DNA of 42,208 nucleotides from Chara braunii (Eukaryota; Streptophyta; Charophyceae; Charales; Characeae): the NCBI GenBank assembly GCA_003427395.1, contig BFEA01000288.1, forward strand, positions 1,480,749-1,522,956. Direction: 5' to 3'. Numbering within the stretch: the first letter of the stretch is position 1; every line of letters begins with the position of its first letter. The notes beneath the pieces are model-generated. The model was not told the DNA's origin. It searched no databases and worked only from the letters and a program-made list of their open reading frames with translations. Shown one piece after another: positions 10,471 through 20,552 of the stretch. A program made the position numbers and the translations under genes.

Positions 10471-12549
10471 TGTATCCCCCGACCGAACTGGTCACTGGGC
10501 ACTGCGCTGTAGGGGCGGGTGGAGCCGAGCACAGCGATAGCTGCGAAGGTACGAGACAGAGTAAGGTGCTGAAAGGAGAGACTGTACCTGGACAGGCAAC
10601 AGCGCCGGGTGCAGGTGAGGACGGCGGCAGTAGGACGACGGGGAGGACTCGTAGACGGGCAGGGCTGACTGGGTTGAGCTAGCAGGAAGGGCAGGGTGAC
10701 ACAGCGGGAGTGACCATGCCAGAGCAACAGCAGGAAAAAAGAAGCAGGGAACGGGCTGTACCTGGACGGGAAACAGCGCCGGGTGCAGACGAAGGTGAAG
10801 GAGGGGATGGCGGAAGGTAGCTAGGCGAAGCAAAAAAAAAAAAAAAAAAAACGAACTCACCTGTCTCTGAATGGTAGTAGAGGAAGGAGTGGAAGAGAGA
10901 AAGGTAGCGTAAGAAAGCGCAGCTCCGGGAGGCGGGAAACAACTGAAATAAAAAGACAACAAGAGGTGAACCGGGACGCAGTTTCGCGCCAGGTACGTTC
11001 AAAAGAGAGAGGGGGAAAGGAGAGTTGGAAGGGAATTAAGCTCGCTCATTCCTAAACGAAATAGGGCGAGCCGGACATCGATCCTGGAGGTTTGGGGGCA
11101 GGCGACCATGAATCCGAGCTCAGAATTGGGCGGGAGTTAGGGAATGGTGAGCTAGATAAGAAATGACGTGCGCGGAGGAGGCCGGGAGCTATGGGGGAGA
11201 AGAGGGTAGTCATCAGATCTCGGCCGTTCCTTGGCCGTTTGTGGCAATCTAAGATGGGAAGTGGGGGTTTTGAGGCCTTCTGAAGACATTGGCTGCATCA
11301 GAATTGTGATCTGAGCAGCGGTTTGGGCGGGTGGAGCGACAGGGGCTGCGCGACTGTGTGAAGCAGCTGAAGATGGTGAATGCATCCTCCCATGTTCAGG
11401 CGGGAGGTCCATTCTCGTCCTGCGAGCAACGAAGCGGGCCGACCCTTATGCTGTCCGTTCCTACTCATAGTTGAGAGCCGTTCTGCTCAGTTTCGCGCCC
11501 GCCAGCGAGGTCTCCTCTGACCACCTTGTTGCTCGTTGCGCTACCATAACCGCCTCCGGCGAGGAAGGGCAGTGAATACGTTATAAGCATCGTTACAAGC
11601 ACTGGTCGAAGTAAAGGCCATTTTCCTCCATCTGAACCTGCCCCCAACACTCATCGGTATCACGATCTTCGTATGGCATACGGAAGAGAGCCTTGAGGGG
11701 GACTTGAGGGGGTGAGGGGAACTCGGCGACGAAGGAAGCACCAAGGGTCCGGAGAGAAAGAAAGGCGGGAAGCACGGATAAGGAAGGATGGGAGCTGACA
11801 GGGGAAAAAGAAGGAGAAGTCGGTGCATCTGCTGTCTTGGGGAGTCTTCGTAGAAAGGACCCGTACCGATAGCGCCTGCGGGTGGGGAGCAACTGCCCAT
11901 CGCCCTGCCGACTTCCGGTGGACCGATGCACCCGACCACTTTTCTAGCGGATGGTTCACTCCGAATCCGCTCGTCCACCAGATGGGAGTGACGCGAGGAC
12001 CAGTGGAAGGGTTGGAAGCTTACTTGTTGACCAAGGGCAGTCGGATGCCGAGAGAAAGGCAGGGGAATACGTACCTGGACCTCTTCTGCAGGCAGGCCCA
12101 CTCTCGTCCCTGCCGTTAGTAGGTGGTAGTTGCGGCCCAATCCTGATATTCCGGCATCTCGGGTGTCCCGGAATGGTCGAAGTTTCACCTTCGACGGACC
12201 ACGCTGGGTCATGTGCACTAGAGAAGGGAGGTTGGGCTTCCCGGTGTTGCAGGGGTGCTTTTGCTAATTCGGTTGTTGTGCCCCTTGCTGCTGCAGAGAT
12301 GGCCTAATGGCGGTCTGGTAAGCAGGGAGCTCAGAGAGTGGCTGCGCCTCACGGTACCACTGCTGCGGTTCCAGCTACCGCGACCTTCTTGCTCGGTGCT
12401 GATCCACGCTGCGGCAAATATCACCAGACAGAAGAGGGGGAGGGAGGATCTATCTGGTGGGCTGTGGGGTCAGAGTTTCTCTGGCGTACTGCTTATAATT
12501 GCTGAAGGGGTGGAAGTTATCGGACTATTGCTGCATGTGCGCCAGGGTC
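10471..12549. other. GC-rich region, no recognised gene
   Basis: Several overlapping open frames occur on both strands, the longest 225 codons on the minus strand (11,541-12,218). They are Ser/Pro/Arg-rich, overlap opposing frames and show no conserved motif, which is expected by chance in GC-rich DNA. A purine homopolymer lies near 10,830-10,850. The region could hold exons of an unrecognised gene, but nothing decides this. Confidence 0.4.
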
Positions 12550-15500
12550 CCTGATTTCTCGTCCAGATACAGAAGCGGGGTGTCTTGGGTGTTGCAGTCC
12601 CAAACACTATAGACTGGCATACCAGCGAAGGCGGCTGCTACAAGCTGCTCCTGACTTGCTGGATGGTAGTTGGACCATCTGAGATAAGCACTGTACACAG
12701 TGCTGACTGTGTACTGCTGTGCTACTGGGCATCCTGCCTCAAACGGCTTACGGGCTATTCTGGTGCACAACATTGGAAGGGTCTTGATGAACTCCTGGCT
12801 GTCACGATGCCATCGCTGTGACTGCTGAAGCGAGGGCTACTACACTACATTTCCGTTGTGTACTGTTGGGTCTCGAATAGGCTACGAAGCTGTATCAAAA
12901 TTAAACCCGGCCCTGTCTGCCAGTGACTGCCACATTCAACAACATCACATATTTGGACAAGCTTGGAGTGTCTGCGACATGAAGGTGGAATGTTTTTCGT
13001 CCCTCAAGTCTGATCCGATTAATTGAGTAGTGTGGGCTCGCTTCTGACAGCCTGTCTGTGTGGACCGTGGTGGGCTGTTTTTCTTTCTCCCCCCTCCCCT
13101 CGTGAGTGCAGTGGCGGTACTTACCTCAGGCAGCATGGTCCGTAATCACATCAGAATTTTCTTTTAATAGGTATGTTCGCTGCGGTGTATCTGCCTATCT
13201 CTTCGCGGAAGATTCCCTCTCATATTGCATAACGGACAGGCCGGATAGACTGGGCACCTCCAAAATTTAGGTGGAACTGTTGACGACGAGGGTGGGATTC
13301 TTGGAAATTCTTGTTGCTAATTGACTTGGGGGGGGGAGACGGTAGTTAGAATTTAAATTTCATTACAGATTCTATTTGTGGTATTGAGTGCACCCGCTGT
13401 GTATACTCGTCACCAGATTCAAGTGGCATGGCTCATCATGCCTGTCATCTTGATCCCAATCTTGCCTCGGTGCAGCTATCACAAAAGGGATCAGTATCTC
13501 TACCCTGAGCTGGCGGGCCAGCCGGGTGGAGGGTACCAGGCGGCCGTCATGAGTGCTTGAAGTAATACTATTGTTATCCGTGAAGCGCTGTTCGGTGTCA
13601 GTATGTCTGTAACCCGTACTGATCAGTATGTTTCTGCTGTCAAAATACGGTAGTTGGGTTTTTATGACAGCCTGTTACATCAAGTTGTTCTTTCTCTTCT
13701 TCGCTAAGGGACGGTGCGGGGTTTGAGACCGATACAGGGGCTGTTTTTTTTTTTGGAAGGCATAACCTTGCCTTGAAGAGTTGTTTGTTTTGGCAGCAGC
13801 AGCTGCCACTACAGGGTGCTGTTGTCGTTCTTAGGACGGTACAGCAGGGCAACGATAGTTCAAACTGCTGCCATAAAGCTGCTGAACTCCAGAGTGGCTG
13901 CTGCTGTTCGACTGAGGGTGCTGTTACGACACGTAGCTGTGGTGAGCACTGTCCATCGCTGAGCCTGCTGTGTTTCATTGAGGCTTGTTGGAGTACGGTG
14001 TTGTGGTTCGCTGTGCATCGCCGTTGCTGTGTAACCCCGCGTTCTAGCGGGAAATTGACCTTCACTTCTGGTACACCTGGTGGGTGGCGATTGCGTGAGT
14101 GCCCATACTGGTAGCCAAAATTCGGGTTTGGTTGCTGCTGCACGGGCCCAGGATGATGCTACTCAGAAAGGAAGTCAACGATATGGGCTTGGGGTGATGC
14201 GGGGCATTCTACTGTTGGGCGGAGAGTGAGTTGTGCTTCAGCTGGCTGATGTTTGTTGCTATGCTTCGGGGCTGCTGAGGTTGTAACAGAGTGTTAGGCT
14301 TTGAGTGCACGACATCAAACTACTGTGTGTTCCTACGGTACTATTGATGTGGTGTCACTACTCTTTTGATATAGGTGGCTGGACGGTCAGCCAGCAATAG
14401 CCAAATCCGGACATAACAGAGATTTTGACAGGTTGAGGGCTCCCCAGGCTCGTCAATAAAGTGTAGCATAGCATGTGCCTCTATGACTCAGCCTGTGTTT
14501 TTCTGACCACCCTGTGTATCTCGAGCCGTGGTCTGTCTTCGCATGAACCATTGTAGTAGCTGACGGGAGTGAGTGCACATACCTTGGTCGTGACGATGGT
14601 CTGTATGGTCTGCGTCTCAGTATACTTCCATTGCTGCTGTTGATGTTGGCGAGTGGGTTCGCCTGTCGGAGTGGCTGGGTAATCACAGTCTGGGCACTTA
14701 GCATAGCCGAAGGTAGGAATGGTTGCTGGCTTCCGGGTCAGTTGATGTGTTTCAGACTGTTCCTCAGTTGTTGAGGGTGTGGGGACCTTGACAGAGTATA
14801 CTAAGTCCGCGTTGTGCTGTGCTGAATCTGCACTTTTTTAGTAGTACACTGGTTGAGCATCTTGCAGGGCTCATTTCTGAGCACTTGCTGTGCGTTGGCT
14901 GCACCTTGCTGAGTTGCTGGGTCACAGCTGCGCTAGTGCCTGGAGGGCTGCAACGCTGTTCTAGTTGCTGTAGTGGGTTGGCTGCCTACGCTGCTGTGGG
15001 CTACTGCGGGGCTGGGGACGGTTCTACGCGGTACACTGCAGTATCGAGGTTGCTGCAGGTTTCCGGGTTGCGGGGCGCCCTCGTCGAACCTCCTTGAGAC
15101 GCTGCTCCTCGTTGAGACAGGCTGCTGTATAGGACTCCGTTGTCACAGTGCATGGCTGCAATATAGGCTACTATTTCTCTCGACGACGGGGCCAATGCTG
15201 CAACTCAAGAGGTTGTCAGAGAGCTGCCGTGCTGAATTCTGGCTAGATCAGATTGTCACTCTGCGTTTCGATCATAACTTGATCGTCTTCGCTGTGCCTC
15301 ACTGACCATCATTGCGGGGCCCTCAGGAGTGGAAGACAACAAGGCCCTCTCCAGTGAGTTGAGCGCACCTCCCTTGGATCTCGAGAGTCTACTCTACCTG
15401 CATCTTTCCTTCTTACTCTCAGTCTAGTCTGAGGCTACGAGAGGAAGGCGGCAGGCGGGATTGCAACCCGTAGGTCCACGCCAAGGCCTCTGTGGGAGGT

Positions 15501-15790
15501 TGCCCCACTGATTGCGGGAGCTCTGCCGGAGCCCAGGCAGGGTTCTGGAGGCAAGGAACTTCAGGTATAATCTCGTCTGACACGTGTGATCCCTTCCCCT
15601 ATTTTATTATTCTCTGGCCCTCTGGGTACTTGAACATGCATATGAAAGGTTACTACTCTTGTTTCGTTATGTATGTCAGGACATGCATTGTGAAAAGGTA
15701 AATGAACAACTATATATGAGAGATCGCATTTCTTTTGAGTGAAGTCAGACAGAATGAACTGGGGGAAGGTGGGATGAAGGTGTTATGTAT
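12550..15790. other. CTG/CAG-rich low-complexity region
   Basis: Dispersed GCTGCTG, GTTGCTG and TGCTGTG motifs give overlapping Cys/Leu/Ala-rich frames on the plus strand and Gln/Ser-rich frames on the minus strand (for example 13,640-14,143). It looks like a degraded trinucleotide-rich repeat. No domain, RNA gene or clear repeat period was found. From about 15,300 the CTG bias fades. Confidence 0.4.
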
Positions 15791-15799
15791 GCTTTGACC

Positions 15800-16995
15800 G
15801 GGTCGACCTAAGGCTGAGCTCCCCTAATTTGGTGTGGACTCAGTGCTGTGTTTTATTCATGTTTGCTGAGCTGACTGTATGGTTTGAGGGCTGGGCCTAT
15901 CCTAAGTTGGACGGACCAGTCGCTGTTTTTTTCTGGGGTTCCTGAACAGGAGGATGGACATCCTAAGTTCTGAGGTATCAGAATCCTGGTGTTTCTTTGT
16001 GGGTTGCTGAAAACAGAGTTGGGAACACTCTAAGTTGCGTGGACTCAGTTCTGTGTGTGTTTTTTCTGAGGGGAACACAGGCATGAGGCCGAGCGTACCC
16101 TTAAGTTAGGGCGGCTCAGTCATAAGTCATGAACACAAGGGTCAACTAAAAGTATACAATTTTGATATGTATTATACGAACCTATATCATCTGGCAGACT
16201 GGGCACCCTAAGTTGGGAAAGCCAGTCTGTAAGTCAGGTAGAACAAGAAGAGAAGAAAAGTGATGAAGAATATAATGAAGGTAACCAGGGCAGGCTGAGC
16301 GTACCCTTAAGTTAGGGCGGCTCGGTCCTATGCTCATGACAAGACAAAGGAGCAGAGAGTTAGTATAAACCTGTTTTATTTTCCCTTCTAAACACAAGGC
16401 AGGGTTGGATGTCTCCCTAAGTTGGGTAGGTCTGATTATCTGCCTAATAAGAGAGAAACATATGAAGTTTGTGCAAATATCCATGGTTGTCCTCTTATAT
16501 GGTCGTTACGGAGGCTAAGCGTACCCTTAAGTTAGGGCGGCTTAGTCATACGTTGTTTGAACCTTGTTTAGACAGATCAGGCGTACCCTTAAGTTTGGGC
16601 GGCCTGGTCATATTGTCTTATGTAACTAAACTGTTTAAGCTAGCTAGGCGTACCCTTAAGTTAGGGCGGCCTAGTGATATGCTCTTGTCGTTGATGTGAT
16701 GTAGGTTGGACGTACCCTTAAGTTAGGGTGGTCTGACCATTCGTCGTTCGTGCTTGTTGTAGGCAGGCTAGGCACACCCCTAAGTTGGGGCAGCCTAGTC
16801 CTACGCCCTACGTAACTCTGTCTATGAACTGGCTAGGCATACCCTTAAGTTGGGGCAGTCTAGCTTATGCTTCATGTCGTCAGTTAAGCAGAAGCCAGAC
16901 GTACCCTTAAGTTAGGGCGGTCTGGTCATATGTTTTATGTCTAGAGTTTATCTGGTGTTGGGCATACCCCTAAGTTAGGGCAGTCCACTTGTGCG
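15800..16995. repeat. Hairpin repeat array H1, about 16 units
   Basis: A core CCCTTAAGTTAGGG (variants CCCCTAAGTTGGGG, CCCTAAGTTGGG) recurs with its TAAGTT at about 15903, 15964, 16031, 16102, 16209, 16308, 16418, 16528, 16590, 16657, 16719, 16781, 16846, 16908 and 16971. A weaker unit lies near 15825. Spacing is about 62-67 bp in the right half and 100-110 bp in the middle. Each unit folds: inner stem CCCT/AGGG with loop TAAGTT, then a small internal loop, then an outer stem. Outer stems differ but pair: CTAAGC/GCTTAG (16515, 16540), GATCAGGC/GCCTGGTC (16575, 16602), CTAGGC/GCCTAG (16644, 16669), CCAGAC/GTCTGG (16895, 16920), CAGACTGG/CCAGTCTG (16195, 16222). Nothing is coding. Confidence 0.9.
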
Positions 16996-16999
16996 TGCC

Positions 17000-17340
17000 T
17001 TACTTGTTTACTTGGACATGGGCAAGTTTATATGGGATTGTGAGAGATGCATGTTTATGTATGCTTGTAGGGTCTCACTTGGGGTGTCTTTTCGATAGGT
17101 TAGTTGCTTTAGATGCTCGCCAAGTGCTGGAGCCATAGGTAGATCAGATGGATGATGTGAGGGAAAACTTGGGATGAAGATAGGACTGACCCTGCAAAGA
17201 GTTAGGATCAATACTAGCTCACAATCTCATCTAGAGGTCGTGCAGGCTATCATTGATCCTGAATCATCAAGCAAGTGTCAGAAGATAGTCCCAAGTATAG
17301 CTTGCTTTGTCCTTTGTCTTTTCAGTTTTGTATAAATCTT
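17000..17340. other. Spacer after array H1
   Basis: No gene or repeat was recognised. The sequence is of mixed composition without long open frames; the longest is 67 codons on the minus strand with no family resemblance. Confidence 0.5.
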
Positions 17341-17360
17341 GGCAGCCTCCTGTTCCTACG

Positions 17361-17418
17361 GGAAGCGCTGCCGAAATTTCTACGAATCTGAAGGAAGCGC
17401 TGCCGAAATTTCGTAGAA
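17361..17418. repeat. 20-bp direct repeat with an inverted TTCTACGAA pair
   Basis: GGAAGCGCTGCCGAAATTTC occurs at 17361-17380 and again at 17393-17412. The flanking TTCTACGAA (17378) and TTCGTAGAA (17410) are inverted. The core GGAAGCGCTGCCGAAATTT reappears at 28689-28707 inside R1 copy 2, which links this site to that repeat family. Confidence 0.9.
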
Positions 17419-17525
17419 TTTAGGGAGTTAGAGTATTTTTCGGCTTGGGAGCTACTTAGCAAATTCATTCTGATTAGAGGAGGTACTCAGTGACGTGGTA
17501 CTAGTAGAGGAGCTAGGGTACGACT

Positions 17526-17687
17526 AGGGGAAAGTTTTCCCCTTTGCACAGGTGTAAGTAGTACTTTCTTTTGGCATGTACTGTGATGCAGGTTTCCATG
17601 TTATCACTTGAAGGCTTGATCTGATCAAGCTATTTCGTCACAAGGGATTACTCTTCTGTTATCACTGATAACAGATCGGTTGCCGAT
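17526..17687. repeat. Run of four perfect short hairpins
   Basis: AGGGGAAA/TTTCCCCT (17526-17533, 17536-17543), GCTTGATC/GATCAAGC (17614-17621, 17623-17630), TCTGTTATC/GATAACAGA (17655-17663, 17667-17675) and ATCGG/CCGAT (17675-17679, 17683-17687) follow one another. A hairpin of the same CTGTTATC/GATAACAG sequence occurs at 37742-37761, also followed closely by a second, different hairpin. Confidence 0.8.
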
Positions 17688-17689
17688 TC

Positions 17690-18300
17690 GTCGGTTTACG
17701 ACTCAACCCCAATTCACCTTCAATACTCTACCTGAAAAGGCTTTAGCCCTGGTGATTTCATTGTTTTGTTAAGGTTTCACCCAGACTTTTTTTGAATGGC
17801 CATTTAACAGAGGTGCTGAGTATCTAATTATGGTTGGTTGGCTGGAGGCTGGGGCTTGCATGGCTAAAGCAAGGGGTATGAGTGAAGAGGTTGGTTGGAG
17901 TTGACCCCGTGTAGCATGTGGATCTTTGTTTGATATCATGGTGTGATTGCAGGTATGTATGAAAGAGTCTCGATTGATTCATGTTGAGTGGTATTGCATG
18001 GATTCAGATGGGCAGACCACACAACTGTCGTGAGAGTGAACTACCCCACAACCTTTGTGGTTGAGTGAGATTGTGCTATCCCCGTTCTGCTGAGGTGATA
18101 ATCCAAGTAGACATTCGGGTAAACCCCCACAGGGCTAATCCCAACGGTGTCCTTTCTGATGATACTAAAAGTATTTGTATCCTTTCCTTGTTAGGGTTTA
18201 TTTTGGTGGAACGATAAAGTTCCGGGCGAAAGGGTTAGCGTGTCGTTGGTGATGCGCAAGACAACTCACCACCGCTCCAAATTCCTTCCTGCCCTAGGGG
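17690..18300. other. Spacer before the branched structures
   Basis: No gene was recognised. Small inverted repeats are present, for example GGAAC/GTTCC around 18,209-18,224. A CTGATGA at 18156-18162 is followed by a TAC/GTA stem, but the GAAA of a hammerhead ribozyme is absent. Confidence 0.4.
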
Positions 18301-18422
18301 CCGTCTTACCCCGCACCCTTTTGGGGCACCTCAAGGTGCAGAAGACGGAAAGGCCCTCAGGTCGACTTTGCGCCCGCTGAAGGGTTACCTCCCCTTAGCG
18401 CGCGCTTCAGCCAACGCCTGAG
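18301..18422 (+). ncRNA. Candidate structured RNA: three-way junction plus nested stem
   Basis: Two adjacent foldbacks are visible. In the first, CCGTCTT (18301-18307) pairs with AAGACGG (18342-18348), enclosing CCCC/GGGG (18309-18312, 18323-18326) and CACC/GGTG with loop TCAA (18327-18330, 18335-18338): a compact 48-nt three-way junction. In the second, CTCAGG/CCTGAG (18356-18361, 18417-18422) encloses GCTGAAG/CTTCAGC (18376-18382, 18405-18411). No known RNA family was recognised, and the strand is a guess because DNA stems are symmetric. Confidence 0.4.
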
Positions 18423-18819
18423 CGTCGGAAGTAACTCCATGGCTCCGAAGAGGCCATTTGGGTATGGGCACCACATAATGCGTCGTCACTGCAGATACTC
18501 ACAGAGAACCGCATAGTGAATTGGTATGTGTGGGTACTGCGTCCGCGCTCTCTTATGCTAAATCCTCGCGCGCAGCACTTGCCGATCCTCGTACTAAGAG
18601 TTATGGGTCAGATACTGAAGGGACTAGGAGTTGTTGTGTTGTGGCGTTGTTTGTGGTGTTTGTTTCGTGTGGGTTTCCAAGTGTTATGGGTGAGTAAGCG
18701 TGAGTGTTGTGGTGTAATGCGTGGGTATGTAGTGCGTCCTAGTCGACCGGCGTTGAGTTGCGTTTGGGACTTCAGCCCCCCTGTACGGCGATTCGTGTAC
18801 GGGTTCGATTTTCGGGCGT

Positions 18820-19140
18820 TCGACCGCGCGTACCCCCTATGCTACAGCGAGCGAGAAACGCCCTCGGCTGGGCCACCTCTGCAATTGCATACGAAAAACT
18901 TTCGCATGTGGTCCAGTAGCTCGGCAAGGATACACCCACCTAAGGGATGGTGACAGCTCCCGCAGGTGGAGGTAGCGGTGCCTCGCGTGACCCTGTCTTG
19001 TCGTAGGGGCTCGCGAGAGGTACGGCTGGCGCACTCGGCCGGAGCGGCAAACGCTCTCCGCGACAAGTCCTGCATAATCCTGCGTGACGCGGCCGAGAGG
19101 GTCCCCGTGCGGGACCGATGCGCTCGACACCGTGGTGCAG
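18820..19140 (+). repeat. R2 repeat family, copy 3 (right half)
   Basis: The segment matches the right half of R2: CTACAGCGAGCGAG, CCCTCGGCTG, CAATTGCAT, TAGCTCGG, GGTGACAG, CTTGTCGTAGGGG, TGGCGCACTCGGCC and finally GATGCGCTCGACA. The stem in the GGTGACAG region is CCACCT/AGGTGG (18936-18941, 18964-18969), whereas copies 2 and 4 have CCCTAAGGG/CCCTTAGGG in the same place. A terminal hairpin GGTCCC/GGGACC (19100-19105, 19111-19116) sits just before GATGCGCTCGACA. The left half is missing or too diverged to see. Confidence 0.85.
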
Positions 19141-19199
19141 AAGGAATGGGGAATTTTTTTGTTTAGGCCGCGGAGGTTGATATCGAGCCACGGGGCTGA

Positions 19200-19350
19200 T
19201 GGGCCGATGCCACGCGGCCTGCCAACTGGGTAAGGCTTGCCGGCAAGGCCTGCAAGACCACAGACGAGCAGGCAGGGCCTGCAAGGCCGCGGGCAGGTTG
19301 GGCCTATCGGGCCACAGGCAGACACGACCTGCAAGGCCATGATATGAGGG
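19200..19350. repeat. Degenerate GGCCTGCAAGGCC repeats
   Basis: GGCCTGCAAG and close variants recur around 19,245-19,345, alternating with GGCC-rich blocks. This is a short degenerate tandem repeat between R2 copy 3 and the TATA box at 19,373. It is non-coding. Confidence 0.6.
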
Positions 19351-19371
19351 ATAGGGACGCGGCGAAGCCCT

Positions 19372-19379
19372 TTATATAG
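19372..19379 (+). promoter_or_regulatory. Candidate TATA box upstream of the tRNA/U6 chimera
   Basis: TTATATAG within CCCTTTATATAGAAG lies about 30 bp before the tRNA-like head. Plant U6-type Pol III genes and some tRNA genes carry an upstream TATA at about this distance. No upstream sequence element was identified, so its role is inferred. Confidence 0.4.
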
Positions 19380-19403
19380 AAGAGCTGCTCCTATCACTAT
19401 CGT

Positions 19404-19660
19404 GATAGGCGCTAGCCCAGTTGGTTACAGCGCCCAACTGTTACCTGGCAGATGTTGGGATCGAAGCCGATAGGCCCTACTGGGCATAGCTCCTTTTGGG
19501 AGCGGCCCAGCCTTTTGGCGCGACCGTTTTCGGTCGTGCGATCGCTAAGATCGAGCGGCTTAAAAGAGCCGCGCCGAGGTCTGTACGGCCCTACACAAGG
19601 ATGACACACATAAATCAAGAAAAAAAATATAATAAGAAAAAATAATAATAATAAAATAAT
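19404..19660 (+). ncRNA. Chimeric tRNA-like / four-hairpin / U6-tail retroposon or ncRNA
   Basis: Four parts follow in order. (1) A tRNA-like head with a GCGC...GCGC D-arm (19410-19434), A-box-like TAGCCCAGTTGG and B-box-like GGATCGAAGCC (19458-19468). (2) Four perfect stems: CTGGGC/GCCCAG (19480-19485, 19505-19510) enclosing GCTCC/GGAGC; CGACCG-TTTT-CGGTCG (19521-19536); GATC/GATC (19540-19543, 19549-19552); GCGGCT/AGCCGC (19555-19560, 19567-19572). (3) ACAAGGATGACACACATAAA and then TCAAGAAA (19594-19623), matching the 3' end of U6 snRNA with about three transitions. (4) An A-rich tail to about 19,660. It resembles a SINE built from tRNA and U6 parts; it may also be a transcribed gene. Template switching during LINE retroposition is a plausible origin. 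Confidence 0.55.
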
Positions 19661-19838
19661 AAATAAAATCTAACTAAAGAGATGCGCCATGTGGCGCACA
19701 GGGATGTGATAGGGACTTGTAGTCCCTGAAAAGGAGGAAACGGCCGTCAGCTCACTCGGGTAAGTTTTTTTTTTTCGTTTTGTTTTGTTTTCTGTTTTTC
19801 TAAGATTTGTTTTAGATTTTTTTTTTTTTTTTTTTTTT

Positions 19839-20552
19839 CATAACAGAAACTCTGCTCATTTTTATTACCACACCAAAAAGAAAGAGGCTGGGAACACCTC
19901 AACAAACAACCCGGAAAAGAAAAAACGCACAACTTTGATACTGGGACCATTACCCAACTTAGGTGCAGGCATTGGGACACTGTGGTCTAGAAGCAGAATG
20001 GCCAAGTCTAGACCGCTGCATTGACACATCCCAACCCTGGGAACAAAGAAAAAGAAAAAAAATTGCCTCCAAGGCCTCAAATCCAACCGCAACCAAAATA
20101 GCCAACTAACTAACAACCAAGTACCAAAACAGAAAAACAATGAGAAACTACCCCCATTACCTCCTATGCTACGCAAAGAAACTGTAAAGGCTAACTATCA
20201 ATCCTACTACAATCTCTAACCGCCTAACCCGGCGGCACTGACCTTGACCTGGCGCTCCCACCACAATACATTCACTCAACCAAGTCTATAACGACTTGTA
20301 CAACCAGAGAAACAGGTTGATAGCCCCAATGTCCCACAGCCCGTCTACTGCGACTCCTGCAACCGAGCAGCCCAGGTTGAGATTGCTACACCTAAGCTTT
20401 AAACAGTCATTGGGCCAAACACAATTGCCCCTTCTCATCGATCGACGCAAAGGATCTGTTCAGGCACCATGTTTCTCTGAACCACATTCTCCCAGTACCG
20501 CTTTTACCTGATTTGGCGACCTTTCGTCGCCAGTCCACTTGAATGGCTCTTC
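19839..20552 (-). other. LINE 3' untranslated region
   Basis: About 0.7 kb separates the last coding-like sequence from the poly(A) (T19817-19838 on this strand). It has no conserved frame and several A-rich patches. Confidence 0.6.

Noticed and set aside
11541-12218. 225-codon open frame on the minus strand as a gene
   Set aside because: Ser/Pro/Arg-rich, overlapped by other frames on both strands in GC-rich DNA, with no motif, start context or conserved neighbour.
13640-14143. Gln/Ser-rich 167-codon frame as a gene
   Set aside because: Produced by CTG/CAG-rich low complexity; no motif and overlapping frames on the other strand.
15800-16995. CRISPR array
   Set aside because: The repeated part is a short palindromic core with variable paired flanks, spacing varies from about 62 to 110 bp, no Cas-like genes are present and the context is eukaryotic.
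15800-16995. Interstitial telomere repeat because of CCCTAA/TTAGGG words
   Set aside because: The words occur once per hairpin as its inner stem, never as tandem telomere units.
18156-18190. Hammerhead ribozyme (CTGATGA with a following stem)
   Set aside because: The GAAA after stem II is absent (TTTG instead) and no closing stems fit.
18209-18245. RNase P-like CCGGGCGAAAGG motif
   Set aside because: Only a short word resembles the family; the rest of the conserved regions was not found.
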